Below are positions 23,783 through 31,574 of a stretch of 31,574 bases of DNA, piece by piece (positions within the stretch are counted from its first letter, which is position 1; each line of letters starts with the position of its first letter). The notes under the pieces are model-generated. The model saw only the letters and a list, made by a program, of their open reading frames with translations. It made no database searches and had not been told where the DNA came from. The stretch comes from Bacillota bacterium. GTDB lineage: Bacteria; Bacillota; Clostridia; Christensenellales; SZUA-584. The stretch covers positions 1 to 31,574 of the forward strand of contig JAEZJG010000018.1 in assembly GCA_023415795.1 (NCBI GenBank), read 5' to 3'. The translations under genes and the position numbers were made by a program.

Positions 23783-23874
23783 ACATAGCCATTAAACAAA
23801 GAAGCGAACATGTGAAATGCTGCTCTGAAGTATATAAAGGGCAAGGCTGTTGAGACTCAGACTCAAAACTACCG

Positions 23875-23940
23875 CTTAAGGGGCAATGCCCCTTGAGAAT
23901 CCCACTAAATAAAAAAATGCCTTTGTAAAGGCATTTTTTA
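23875..23940. repeat. Palindromic intergenic repeat, copy A
   Basis: A near-perfect 23-bp palindrome (half-site CTTAAGGGGCA) at 23875-23897 is followed by AATCCCACT and then by an AAAATGCC...GGCATTTT hairpin. The same order recurs at 28327-28380 in the same orientation. It lies between the ends of the convergent BMC and hydrogenase operons. Confidence 0.75.
23912..23939. terminator. Bidirectional terminator between BMC and hydrogenase operons
   Basis: A perfect 13-bp stem with a GT loop (AAATGCCTTT-GT-AAAGGCATTT core) has A-runs on one side and T-runs on the other, so it can terminate transcription from both directions. It sits between lacI (ends 23782) and the last minus-strand gene (ends 23955). 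Confidence 0.85.
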
Positions 23941-23954
23941 TTTGAAGTTTGGCA

Positions 23955-24212
23955 CTATGCCGTTTTGTCAGCCAACGGCAATACCATCGTTTGGAAGAAT
24001 TCCCGCACATTATCGGGAGAAATGTGATAGGCTTCGCCGTTCAGCGAGATGCCCACACCCGCGTGTGCGCACCGCTTCATGCAAAACGTGCTCTTGAAAT
24101 CGATAACGTCGTGCAGCTTATATGCCTCAATCTGCTGTTGAAAGGTCTGTATCACGTTATATGACCCCTTAAGATGGCAGGAGCTGCCGATGCAGACGCG
24201 CAATTCAATCAT
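23955..24212 (-). CDS. Small thioredoxin-fold [2Fe-2S] protein 1
   Basis: The 85-residue protein has four cysteines in the pattern of NuoE-like [2Fe-2S] ferredoxins: CIGSSCHLKGS near the start and FCMKRCAH in the middle. GVGISLNGEAYHISPDN gives the usual beta-hairpin. ATG 24212 (minus) overlaps the hydA stop (ATGA) with GGAGG just upstream. A longer in-frame extension to 24422 would run through hydA and is not used. It is the last gene of the hydrogenase operon and a paralogue of the protein at 31308-31559. It may be an electron carrier or redox sensor for the hydrogenases. Confidence 0.85.
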   Translation of the reverse strand: MIELRVCIGSSCHLKGSYNVIQTFQQQIEAYKLHDVIDFKSTFCMKRCAHAGVGISLNGEAYHISPDNVREFFQTMVLPLADKTA

Positions 24213-25906
24213 TTCTCTACCTCCTGATGATAGTGGACATGCAGCAGCTCGTGCACCCGTCCCTTTAATACGCCGTTGTATAGCGACATCATCAGCGGGT
24301 TCTCCTCGCTGCGCTTGATGTTGCTCATCTTGTCGGCGCTGTACAGACGCTGACCACGCGTCTTCTTTTCCTCCCAATCTGCAAAAGGCTGACCCGCGCC
24401 GCTCACGCAGCCGCCGGGGCACGCCATTACCTCCACGAAGTCGTAATGCGTGCCTGCCTTGATGTGTTCGATCAGTGCCGCCGCATTGCCCAGGCCGCTG
24501 ACCACGGCGATCTTCACTTCGCGTTCGCCCACTGTCACCGAGGCTTCCTTCACGCCCTGCATGCCGCGTACGCCTGTGAACGCCAGCGCCTTGAGCGAAG
24601 CGGACGATTTGTCGGAGGAGACGCGCCGCAGCACTGCTTCTGTGACGCCGCCTGTGACGCCGAATATAACGCCCGCACCTGTCATGGTGCCAAACGGCAT
24701 ATCCACCGCTTCGGGCTCCAGCTCGCCGAAGACGATGCCCGCCTCCTTGATGATGCGGATAAGACCCTGTGTGGAGACAACATAATCCACCGCCGGATCG
24801 TCGCCGTAGGTAAATTCGGGGCGTGCAGCTTCAAACTTTTTGGCGGTGCAGGGCATGATCGCCACGTGTACATGCTTGCGCGATGAGGTGGTTTCGCTCT
24901 GCGCCTTGATGACGGATGCGAACATCTGCATGGGCGAGCGGCAGGTGGAGACATTCGGCAGCAGCTCAGGATAGTTCTTCTCGCAGTACTGCACCCACGC
25001 GGGGCAGCAGGAGGTGAAAAGCGGCAAGCCGCTGTTGTCCGTATTGAGACGGTTCAGCAGCTCGTTTGCTTCCTCCAGCACCGTTAAGTCTGCACCGGTG
25101 GCGGTGTCGTATACCTCGTCGAAGCCCATGCGCCTCAGGGCAGCAACAATCTTGCCCATCGCCTGATCGTCGGAGGGGTCGCCCAGCTCGCGGCTGACGG
25201 CGGCACGTACTGCCGGGGCAATCTGCACCGTCACCTTGGTGTGCTCATCGGATAGGGCGCGCAGCACGGGCGCGGAGTCGATCTTAACCACGATGGCGCC
25301 TGTGGGGCATACCGCCGCGCACTGACCACAGCCCACACAGGGGGACTCGGCGATGGGGCGGTCGAAGGCGGCGCTGATGGTCATCTTGGCGCCGCGGTGT
25401 GCGAAGTCGATCGCACCCACTTTCTGTACCTCGTTGCACATGCGCACGCAGTCACCGCAGAGTATGCACTTGTGCGCGTCGCGCGTGATACACAGCGAGG
25501 AATCGTCGATCTTTGGTTCGGCGGCGGTGTTGGGGAAGCGCACGCCGGTGATGTTGAACCGCATCGCCAGATCCTGCAGCTTGCACTTGCCGTTGTTGCT
25601 GCACAGCGTGCAGTCGCGGCAGTGGTTGGCCAGCAGCAGCTCCAGGATCATGCGGCGATATTTGCGCAGCCGCTCGGTGTTGGTGCGTATTTTCATACCT
25701 TCTTTGGGCGGCGTGGAGCATGCGGCATCCAGCCCGCCCCATTCGTTCTCCACCATGCACATGCGGCACGCGCCGTATATGGACAGCTCGGAATGGTAGC
25801 AGAAGGTGGGCAGTTTAATGCCTGCCTTGCGAATCAGCTCCAGCAGGTTCTTTTCTCCGTTCAGTTCGACGGGTACACCGTCTATCGTTACATAACTGTT
25901 GTTCAT
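24209..25906 (-). CDS. hydA: NAD-linked [FeFe] hydrogenase catalytic subunit HydA
   Basis: The protein has 565 residues. In order: N-terminal [2Fe-2S] (Cys36, 47, 50, 63), His-Cys3 cluster (His95, Cys99, 102, 108), two [4Fe-4S] sets (147-157 and 190-200) and the H-cluster domain. L1 is TSCCPAW (Cys300/301), L2 MPCTAKK (Cys353), and L3 EVMACPGGCVSGAGQP (Cys496, Cys500). L3 has GAG where GGG is usual. Together with hydB and hydC this is a trimeric, probably electron-bifurcating, enzyme that makes H2 from NADH and reduced ferredoxin, and it is cytosolic. It could remove reductant from the aldehyde oxidation in the BMC pathway, though the operons are convergent and separate. Confidence 0.94.
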   Translation of the reverse strand: MNNSYVTIDGVPVELNGEKNLLELIRKAGIKLPTFCYHSELSIYGACRMCMVENEWGGLDAACSTPPKEGMKIRTNTERLRKYRRMILELLLANHCRDCTLCSNNGKCKLQDLAMRFNITGVRFPNTAAEPKIDDSSLCITRDAHKCILCGDCVRMCNEVQKVGAIDFAHRGAKMTISAAFDRPIAESPCVGCGQCAAVCPTGAIVVKIDSAPVLRALSDEHTKVTVQIAPAVRAAVSRELGDPSDDQAMGKIVAALRRMGFDEVYDTATGADLTVLEEANELLNRLNTDNSGLPLFTSCCPAWVQYCEKNYPELLPNVSTCRSPMQMFASVIKAQSETTSSRKHVHVAIMPCTAKKFEAARPEFTYGDDPAVDYVVSTQGLIRIIKEAGIVFGELEPEAVDMPFGTMTGAGVIFGVTGGVTEAVLRRVSSDKSSASLKALAFTGVRGMQGVKEASVTVGEREVKIAVVSGLGNAAALIEHIKAGTHYDFVEVMACPGGCVSGAGQPFADWEEKKTRGQRLYSADKMSNIKRSEENPLMMSLYNGVLKGRVHELLHVHYHQEVEK

Positions 25907-25909
25907 CTG

Positions 25910-27784
25910 TTAAGCCTCCTCGATGGCGTGGAACGGGCACGTGTCCACGCACGCTCCGCATTTGATGCATTTGTCCGCATGGATCACAAATGGTTCCTTC
26001 ACCTTGCCGGTTATCGCGCTGACGGGGCAGATTTTGGCGCACTTGGTGCAGCCCTTGCACTTCTCTGCGACGATATAGATGTTCTTGAGCTTCTGGCAGC
26101 TGCCCGCCGGACAGCGTTTGTCTCGAATGTGCGCCTCATATTCCTCGCGGAAATACTGGATGGTGCTGACCACCGGCAGCGCGGCGGATTTTCCGAGCCC
26201 GCACAGTGCCGTGGCAGTGATGGTGTCCGCCAGCTCCAGCAGCAGTTCGATGTCGCCCTCCTCGCCGCGTCCGTCCACGATGCGTTCCAGTATCGCCAGC
26301 ATGCGGCGTGTACCCTCGCGGCACGGCACACACTTGCCGCACGACTCGTTCTGTGTGAAGTTCATGAAGAACCGCGCGACCTCTACCATGCATGTCTTAT
26401 CGTCCATCACCACAAGACCGCCCGAACCGATCATCGCACCCGCTTTTTTAAGCGAGTCGAAATCCAGCGGCAGGTCGAGATGTGCTTGCGTGAGACACCC
26501 GCCAGACGGCCCACCGATCTGCACGGCCTTGAAGCCCGCGCCATCGCGCATGCCGCCGCCGATATCGAAGATCACCTCGCGCAGCGGAGTGCCCATCGGC
26601 ACCTCGATGAGGCCGGTGTTCTGTATGTTGCCTGTGAGGGCAAACGCCTTGGTGCCGGGGCTGCCCTCCGGTCCGATCTGCCTGTACCACGCTGCACCGT
26701 TCTGCACGATGAGCGGTACGTTCGCGAAAGTTTCCACGTTGTTGAGCACCGTGGGTTTGTCGAACAATCCATGCTCCACGGTGCGCGGCGGCTTGACGCG
26801 CGGCATGCCGCGTTTACCCTCGATGGAGGCGGTGAGTGCGCTGCCTTCGCCGCACACAAACGCGCCCGCACCCCTATTGATGTGCAGATGGAAGCAAAAG
26901 TCTGTGCCGAGAATGTTGTCGCCTAACAACCCGTATTCAGTCGCCTGCTCGATGGCCGTTTGCAGACGGCTGACCGCCATGGGGTATTCGGCGCGTACAT
27001 AGATGTAACCCTCGGTTGCGCCGCAGGCTGCGCCCGCGATCATCATACCTTCCAGCATGCGGTGCGGGTCTCCTTCCATGATGCTGCGATCCATAAATGC
27101 GCCGGGGTCGCCTTCGTCGCCGTTACATACGATGTATTTGGGGGTGGCTGTCTGCCGTTTTACCTGAGACCACTTGCGCCCTGCCGGAAATCCGCCGCCG
27201 CCGCGCCCCCGCAGTCCGGATGCGGTAATCTCTTCAATGACTTCGTCCGCGGTCATCCCAAACAGAGCACGCTCCAGCGCGACATACCCGCCCGCGCCGA
27301 GGTATTCCTCGATGGAGGTGGCGTCGATCATGCCGCATTGACCCAGCACCAACCGCGTTTGCTTGTGATAGAAGGGGATATCGTCCTGCCGTGCGTAGGC
27401 AGTTGTGTCCATGGTATATGCCAGCCGCTCAATGAGCTGTCCGCCAAGTATCGTGCTGTCCACGATCTCTTCACAATCGTCCAGCGTCACTTTGGTGTAC
27501 AGCCAGCCCTGCGGATCGATGCGCACCAATGGGCCCATTTCGCAGAAACCATGGCAGCCGCTCTTTTTAAGACCTACCGCATTATCGTGAGGCTCCTTTT
27601 CCAGCCGAACCTCACATACAGCACCGCGTGCCTCAATGAGGCTATGCAGCTTGCCCCATATCTCAAGTGCTCCGCTGGACACGCATCCCGTGCCCGCGCA
27701 GACAAGTATCTTCTTTTTCTGTGCGCTCAGCGACTCCTGACAGCGGCGGCGCAGCTCTTGCAATTCTGGTCTTGATTTCAGCAT
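25910..27784 (-). CDS. hydB: HydB subunit, NuoF-like NADH-binding flavoprotein
   Basis: The protein has 624 residues. A thioredoxin-like [2Fe-2S] domain (Cys29, 34, 77, 81) is followed by the FMN/NADH core (GRGGGGFPAGRKW near 195 and GDEGDPGAFMDRS near 228). An SLBB region leads to the SCGKCVPCREGT [4Fe-4S] site. Two C-terminal [4Fe-4S] sets end the protein (CKGCTKCAKICP and CIKCGACVDTCP). This is the standard HydB/HndC layout. It binds NAD(H) and passes electrons to HydA. It overlaps hydC by 7 bp and ends 3 bp before hydA begins, so the subunits are made together. Confidence 0.94.
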   Translation of the reverse strand: MLKSRPELQELRRRCQESLSAQKKKILVCAGTGCVSSGALEIWGKLHSLIEARGAVCEVRLEKEPHDNAVGLKKSGCHGFCEMGPLVRIDPQGWLYTKVTLDDCEEIVDSTILGGQLIERLAYTMDTTAYARQDDIPFYHKQTRLVLGQCGMIDATSIEEYLGAGGYVALERALFGMTADEVIEEITASGLRGRGGGGFPAGRKWSQVKRQTATPKYIVCNGDEGDPGAFMDRSIMEGDPHRMLEGMMIAGAACGATEGYIYVRAEYPMAVSRLQTAIEQATEYGLLGDNILGTDFCFHLHINRGAGAFVCGEGSALTASIEGKRGMPRVKPPRTVEHGLFDKPTVLNNVETFANVPLIVQNGAAWYRQIGPEGSPGTKAFALTGNIQNTGLIEVPMGTPLREVIFDIGGGMRDGAGFKAVQIGGPSGGCLTQAHLDLPLDFDSLKKAGAMIGSGGLVVMDDKTCMVEVARFFMNFTQNESCGKCVPCREGTRRMLAILERIVDGRGEEGDIELLLELADTITATALCGLGKSAALPVVSTIQYFREEYEAHIRDKRCPAGSCQKLKNIYIVAEKCKGCTKCAKICPVSAITGKVKEPFVIHADKCIKCGACVDTCPFHAIEEA

Positions 27785-28263
27785 TCAAGCGCACCTCCTT
27801 TAAGATCTTGCAACAACGCGGTCGCTTTGTCCGGTGTCATCGCCGGGTATACCTTTTCGTTAACGGTGATGACGGGAGCCAGTCCGCAGGCGCCAAGGCA
27901 GGAGACTGTCTCCACGGTGAACAGCTTGTCGTCCGTGGTCGGTTTGCCTGACGATAAGCCCAGTTCGCTGCGCAGCCGCTCCAGTATCGGTATGGACTTG
28001 CGCACATGACAGGCTGTACCGTCGCAGATTTTGATCACATACTTGCCCTTGGGCTCCAGTGAGAAGTTCTCGTAGAACGTGGCGACGCTGTAAAGATGCG
28101 CCTCGCCCACGCCCAGCCGCTTCGAGAGGTAGGGGAATACCTCCTTGGGCAGATAACGGTATCGTTCCTGAATGTCCTGCAGCACGGCAATCACCGCGCT
28201 GGGCTGGCAGCCGCGCTTCTCGATGATGCCATCGACCGCGGTTCTGTCAAACGTTTCTGTCAT
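27778..28263 (-). CDS. hydC: HydC subunit, NuoE-like [2Fe-2S] protein
   Basis: The 161 residues match NuoE/HydC. A helical N-terminal part (RTAVDGIIEKRGCQPSAVI, VATFYENF) leads to a thioredoxin-like domain with cluster cysteines Cys80 and Cys85 (CDGTAC) and Cys122 and Cys126 (CLGAC). ATG 28263 is preceded by AGGAGG. It is the third subunit of the trimeric hydrogenase. A palindrome-rich gap separates it from the phosphatase gene upstream. Confidence 0.93.
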   Translation of the reverse strand: MTETFDRTAVDGIIEKRGCQPSAVIAVLQDIQERYRYLPKEVFPYLSKRLGVGEAHLYSVATFYENFSLEPKGKYVIKICDGTACHVRKSIPILERLRSELGLSSGKPTTDDKLFTVETVSCLGACGLAPVITVNEKVYPAMTPDKATALLQDLKGGALEC

Positions 28264-28301
28264 ACGTCCTCCTATGTAAACATTTTAATTAACCTTTTAT
28301 A

Positions 28302-28416
28302 TGGAGGCTTTGCCTCCAAACATCCACTTAAGGGGCATGCCCCTTAAGAATCCCACTGGGAAAATGCCATGCGGCATTTTCCGTAATCTTTTGCTACTTT
28401 TCTTTAAGAAAAGTAG
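28302..28416. repeat. Cluster of four palindromes, repeat copy B
   Basis: Four hairpins lie within 115 bp: GGAGGC/GCCTCC (28302-28318), a perfect 22-bp palindrome with half-site CTTAAGGGGCA (28327-28348), GGAAAATGCC/GGCATTTTCC (28359-28382), and an 11-bp stem CTACTTTTCTT with one central base (28394-28416). The second and third share order and the linking AATCCCACT with copy A at 23875. The cluster lies between the phosphatase gene and hydC, both minus strand. It could end or partly attenuate transcription into hydC, and resembles dispersed intergenic repeats of Clostridia. Confidence 0.75.
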
Positions 28417-28449
28417 AGAGCCCAAGTTAGAGACCTTTTATAAAAAACC

Positions 28450-29625
28450 TCAAAAATAACTGATCTTGATGTTCTTACCCATGCGCCCAAGGCACGCGGA
28501 CAGCTCCTCCACCAGCCGCATCTTAATGTTGAAGCTGATGGGCAGGTTAGGGTTCTGGTGCGCCGGATTGATCGCGCGACCGACGAAGAAGTTGATATCC
28601 GTTGCTTCCTCGAACAGCAGCCGTGATATCTGTGACGCGCCGTCCTGCCGCACGCTCCAGTCGGTATAGCGGGCATTGTCCGCCAGATAATCCCGTGCGT
28701 AATCCAGCACGCGGTTGATGGTGATGACACCCTCCGTCACCAGATCGACCCCCTCGATTTTGGCGGTAGGAGGTATGTCCGGGTCGGCATAAACCGGCAG
28801 CCCTGTCTCAAGCGGCTTGCCAAGGTACTGCGCTGCGAGCGTGGATGTGGTGCCGCCGCACACAATGTGCTTACCCTCCTTAGAGAAGAACAGCGCCATC
28901 ATCTTGGGGACATCGCCGGGCTGTGCGGGCGGCCCGATCATGAAATTCATGGGACGACGGCGGCGTATCTTGACGGTGCAGGCCGTGGTGTCATCACCCG
29001 GTTCACCGCCATACAGCGCGTCGCACTTGGCGGTGAGCAGAGAAGCCAGCGTTTTGGCGGTGTACTCCGGCTTGTAGATGGATTCGAGAAACGCGATGAT
29101 ATCATCACGCTGCCAGCCGAAGTTCAGCGAACGACCCACGCCCGCATGCACTGCACCGTCGGAAAACGCGATGAAGCAATCGTCTTCGTGCAGTGCGATG
29201 CGCGTCTTATATATCATCTTACCGTCCACAGTTTCGGACGTTTTGGGATAGTCAACATTTTTGCCGCCGCGCAGCAGCACCACGTGCGGGTTGTCGTACT
29301 GTATCAGCTCCGCCTCTAAATCGTCGCCCAGTCGGATGACGGTGAATGTGGAGTAGGCCACCTGTCGCACCTTGCAGATGGGCAGCGTTGCGGCGATGGT
29401 GGACACGCAATCCTCCACCGTCAGCGCGTTCGCCATCATCGTGGAGACGATCTTAGCGGTGAGTGTGGACAGTATGCTGGCCTTCACGCCGCTGCCCAGA
29501 CCGTCCGCCAGCACCACCACGGTGGGACCGTCGGGGCGCTGCACCACCTCCACGTGGTCGCCGCAGAGCTCCTCGCCGTGCTTGTTGAGGCTCACATAGC
29601 CAACGTCTGTGCACAGCTTAACCAT
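28450..29625 (-). CDS. SpoIIE/PP2C-type serine phosphatase linked to sensory hydrogenase
   Basis: The protein has 391 residues. Residues 1-222 form a PP2C/SpoIIE domain with metal-binding Asp23 (CGDH), Asp41 (LADGLGSG), Asp156 (FSDGAV) and Asp211/212 (GDDTTA). Residues about 225-391 (MIGPPAQPGDVPKMM, HIVCGGTTSTLAAQYLG) are a conserved-looking domain I do not recognise. The ATG at 29625 overlaps the sensory hydrogenase gene by 8 bp, a known pairing for sensory [FeFe] hydrogenases. It probably dephosphorylates a regulator in response to H2 or redox state; the target is not visible. Confidence 0.88.
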   Translation of the reverse strand: MVKLCTDVGYVSLNKHGEELCGDHVEVVQRPDGPTVVVLADGLGSGVKASILSTLTAKIVSTMMANALTVEDCVSTIAATLPICKVRQVAYSTFTVIRLGDDLEAELIQYDNPHVVLLRGGKNVDYPKTSETVDGKMIYKTRIALHEDDCFIAFSDGAVHAGVGRSLNFGWQRDDIIAFLESIYKPEYTAKTLASLLTAKCDALYGGEPGDDTTACTVKIRRRRPMNFMIGPPAQPGDVPKMMALFFSKEGKHIVCGGTTSTLAAQYLGKPLETGLPVYADPDIPPTAKIEGVDLVTEGVITINRVLDYARDYLADNARYTDWSVRQDGASQISRLLFEEATDINFFVGRAINPAHQNPNLPISFNIKMRLVEELSACLGRMGKNIKISYF

Positions 29626-31288
29626 CCTGGAGCGTCTCCTTGAGCCGTGTGAGCGCGATGCGTGTTTCCGCCGTGGTTTCGCCCAGCAGCGATGCGATCT
29701 CCTGCACGGCGCGCATCTGCTTCTCGATCATCTTATCCGCGATTTCCACCGTGGTGCGGGAGAGAGCCTCCTTGCTATGCTGCTGGCGAACTTCGCTGGT
29801 AACGTCGCGCATGATGCAGATGAGTATATGGAAGTCCTTGTCGTATATCACCGTCTGATCCACGTATCGGTTATAGTCGGGGAGGTAGACACGCCTGTCG
29901 TACGCGTTCTGCTTTTTGTCGTAGGCGGTAGCAAAGGGCAGCGGATCCAGAATACGCACCACCGGTTCGCCGATCACATCGCGCGGGTCGCGGATGTTCA
30001 TCATCGCGCAGGCTGCGGAGTTGAGCTGCTGCACCGCAAAGCTCTCGCTGAGCACAATGATGGCGTTGGGGGAGTTTTCGATGATGTTGTCTGAGAACGA
30101 CTCTGCTTTCTCCTTTAGAAAGGGCAGGCACATCGTGAGGTTTGCCTTACCCTGCAGCACCGCAACCGCCTTCTCGCGGCAGGTGTTATAGCCGCAGCTG
30201 CCGCAGTTCAGCTCATGCTCCGGGCGCGTTTTGCCAATCTGCCGCAGCACGTTTTCAATGGCATCATTGCTGATATGGACGCGCGGCGGTGCCAGCGGCG
30301 GATAATGATGCGTGAGCGCTTCCGGCGCACAGCTGACCCCCGCGTCTGCTGTTCCAGCGTATCGCGAGACGGCAAGTGTACCGCGCAGCGGATGGCGATG
30401 CGATTGATCCATCGCGGGGCCGCCCACACAGCTGCCCGTGCAGGCCGACATTTCGATGAAGCACTTGCCCGGCTGACCATCCAGCAGTTCCTCTATGGCG
30501 CGCGCACAGTTGTCGATACCGTCCACGGTGAGGTAGGTGTAGTCGGGATTAGCCGCTGCCATGGAGCGCAGAATGCCGCCCGCTGTGGGGAAAAGGCGTG
30601 AAACGCAGCCTGCATTCTCCTGCTCGGAGCCCAGTTCAATGCTCTTCGCATTCAGCCACGCGGACAGCTCTTCGAAAGTGAGGGCACAGTCCACAATGCC
30701 GCCGCTGCGTGCAGCTTCCTGCTTTTTGGAAATGCACGGCCCGATGAACACCGTGACTGCATCCGCATAGCGGCGTTTGATATCGGCGCAGTGCGCCAGC
30801 ATGGGAGAAACCACCGGCGCAAGATAGGGCAGTGCGTCGGGGTAGTATTTCTGAATCAGCGTGTTGACGGTGGGGCAGCACGACGATATGATGATGCCGC
30901 GCTTTCCGGCGTTGACCATGGCGTCGTACTGCTTCTTCACCAGCTCTGCGCCCAACGCCGTTTCCTCCGCGCCTGCGAACCCCAGCTTTTTAAGCGCAGC
31001 AGTCAGAGAGGCCATATTGGCATCTGTGTAGCTGGCGACGAAAGACGGCGCCACGCTCGCATATACAGGAACGCCGCTGTCAATCAGCGCCTTAACAGCA
31101 GGGATGTCATCGCGAATCTGCTTCGCGTTCTGCGGACAAACCACAAAACAGCGTCCGCAGAGTATGCACGCGTCGCTAATGATGTTGGCTTGGTTATCGC
31201 CAAAGCGAATGGATTTGACGGGGCAGTTGCGTATGCATTTGTAGCAGTTCTTGCAGTTGGACTGCTTGAGCTTCAGATATTCAGTCAC
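29618..31288 (-). CDS. Sensory-type [FeFe] hydrogenase with PAS domain
   Basis: The protein has 556 residues. Two N-terminal [4Fe-4S] sets (Cys12-22 and Cys41-51) lead to an H-cluster domain with SSCCPT (Cys137/138), GPCISKK (Cys185) and EMSACTGSCVGG (Cys283, Cys287). L2 lacks the usual Met of catalytic enzymes. A further four-cysteine segment (Cys362, 365, 370, 387) and a PAS domain (about 398-495) follow, ending in a helix rich in charged residues. This matches the HydS-like sensory group rather than H2-producing enzymes. The start is GTG at 31288, behind AAAGGAA. Signal output probably passes through the PAS domain and helix to the phosphatase encoded next. Confidence 0.9.
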   Translation of the reverse strand: MTEYLKLKQSNCKNCYKCIRNCPVKSIRFGDNQANIISDACILCGRCFVVCPQNAKQIRDDIPAVKALIDSGVPVYASVAPSFVASYTDANMASLTAALKKLGFAGAEETALGAELVKKQYDAMVNAGKRGIIISSCCPTVNTLIQKYYPDALPYLAPVVSPMLAHCADIKRRYADAVTVFIGPCISKKQEAARSGGIVDCALTFEELSAWLNAKSIELGSEQENAGCVSRLFPTAGGILRSMAAANPDYTYLTVDGIDNCARAIEELLDGQPGKCFIEMSACTGSCVGGPAMDQSHRHPLRGTLAVSRYAGTADAGVSCAPEALTHHYPPLAPPRVHISNDAIENVLRQIGKTRPEHELNCGSCGYNTCREKAVAVLQGKANLTMCLPFLKEKAESFSDNIIENSPNAIIVLSESFAVQQLNSAACAMMNIRDPRDVIGEPVVRILDPLPFATAYDKKQNAYDRRVYLPDYNRYVDQTVIYDKDFHILICIMRDVTSEVRQQHSKEALSRTTVEIADKMIEKQMRAVQEIASLLGETTAETRIALTRLKETLQDG

Positions 31289-31307
31289 GGTTATATTCCT
31301 TTTGAGG

Positions 31308-31559
31308 TCAGGCTCCGGCGGTCAGCCGGGTCAGCACTTCATTGTCAAAAAAAGCTTTCACATCCTCGGGGCGCAGGGAGAACAGCTCGCCGTCCAGCAT
31401 GACGCTGACACCGCGCGTGCAGTTGCCCATGCAGAACGCGCCGCACAGAGCCACGTCATTTTGCAGGCGGTGTTGCGCTACGAGGCTCTGCAGCTTCTCC
31501 ACGACCTGCCTTGAACCTTTCAGGTGGCAGGAACTGCCGACACAGATGGTTATCTTCAT
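31308..31559 (-). CDS. Small thioredoxin-fold [2Fe-2S] protein 2
   Basis: The 83-residue protein contains CVGSSCHLKGS near the start and LCGAFCMGNC in the middle, the same layout as the protein at 23955, and ends with a DVKAFFDNEVL helix. ATG 31559 is preceded on the minus strand by GGGAGG. It is the first visible gene of the sensory hydrogenase unit, 19 bp from it. A redox relay or electron donor for the sensor is likely but inferred. Confidence 0.85.
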   Translation of the reverse strand: MKITICVGSSCHLKGSRQVVEKLQSLVAQHRLQNDVALCGAFCMGNCTRGVSVMLDGELFSLRPEDVKAFFDNEVLTRLTAGA

Positions 31560-31574
31560 CGTTAACCTCCCTCT

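Noticed and set aside
23955..24422. 155-residue version of the small [2Fe-2S] protein
   Set aside because: The extra N-terminal part is read through hydA in another frame and is Arg-rich. ATG 24212 with GGAGG and an ATGA overlap is the natural start.
25397..26926. 509-residue open frame on the plus strand
   Set aside because: It is antisense to hydA and hydB, whose Fe-S and NADH motifs are unambiguous. Its composition is typical of a shadow frame in GC-rich DNA.
1..31574. Insertion sequences, tRNA or rRNA genes
   Set aside because: No transposase-like frame, terminal repeats with target duplications, or tRNA/rRNA sequence was recognised on either strand.

Overview
This window looks like the chromosome of an anaerobic, low-oxygen fermenter of the Clostridia type (Bacillota). 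The reasons are strong AGGAGG-type ribosome binding sites, use of TTG and GTG starts, moderate G+C coding DNA with AT-rich intergenic gaps, Pdu-like shell proteins, a SpoIIE-type phosphatase and two [FeFe]-hydrogenase-family proteins. I cannot assign a genus from sequence alone.

Layout. 1-128: the 3' end of an unrecognised gene with a strong terminator. 193-3117: an Lrp/AsnC regulator divergent from a fused ADP-forming acyl-CoA synthetase. 3317-4306: an aldo/keto reductase. 4307-4782: a 476-bp non-coding leader with a terminator, two dyads, a promoter candidate and a 13-bp-phased array of ACTAAAC heptamers. 4783-23782: about 19 kb of co-directional genes forming a bacterial microcompartment (BMC) locus. 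23955-31559: a minus-strand cluster with a trimeric NAD-linked [FeFe] hydrogenase (hydABC), a sensory-type hydrogenase with a PAS domain, a PP2C/SpoIIE phosphatase and two small thioredoxin-fold [2Fe-2S] proteins.

How the BMC genes appear to work together (inference from families). A ribose-type ABC transporter imports a 5-modified pentose. A FucU/RbsD-like mutarotase equilibrates it. MtnK phosphorylates it at C1 and MtnA isomerises it to the 1-phospho-ketose. A class II aldolase carrying a C-terminal encapsulation peptide splits that into DHAP and a short aldehyde: acetaldehyde from 5-deoxyribose, or 2-(methylthio)acetaldehyde from 5-methylthioribose. A PduP-like aldehyde dehydrogenase and PduL, both with N-terminal encapsulation-peptide-like helices, turn the aldehyde into acyl-CoA and acyl phosphate. 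PduS-like and PduT-like proteins would carry electrons across the shell. The shell set is one BMC-T, two near-identical PduA-like BMC-H and three BMC-P proteins. No B12-dependent or glycyl-radical signature enzyme is present. The best reading is a metabolosome for 5-deoxyribose and/or 5-methylthioribose, i.e. disposal of radical-SAM and polyamine by-products by the DHAP-shunt chemistry inside a shell.

Odd parts are a CoA-transferase-like pair whose beta subunit lacks the expected catalytic Glu, a DhaK/DhaL-like pair without DhaM and with an altered substrate pocket, a CoA-disulfide-reductase-like flavoprotein, and no acyl kinase. An acyl-CoA synthetase (ADP-forming) lies just upstream and could conserve the energy instead.
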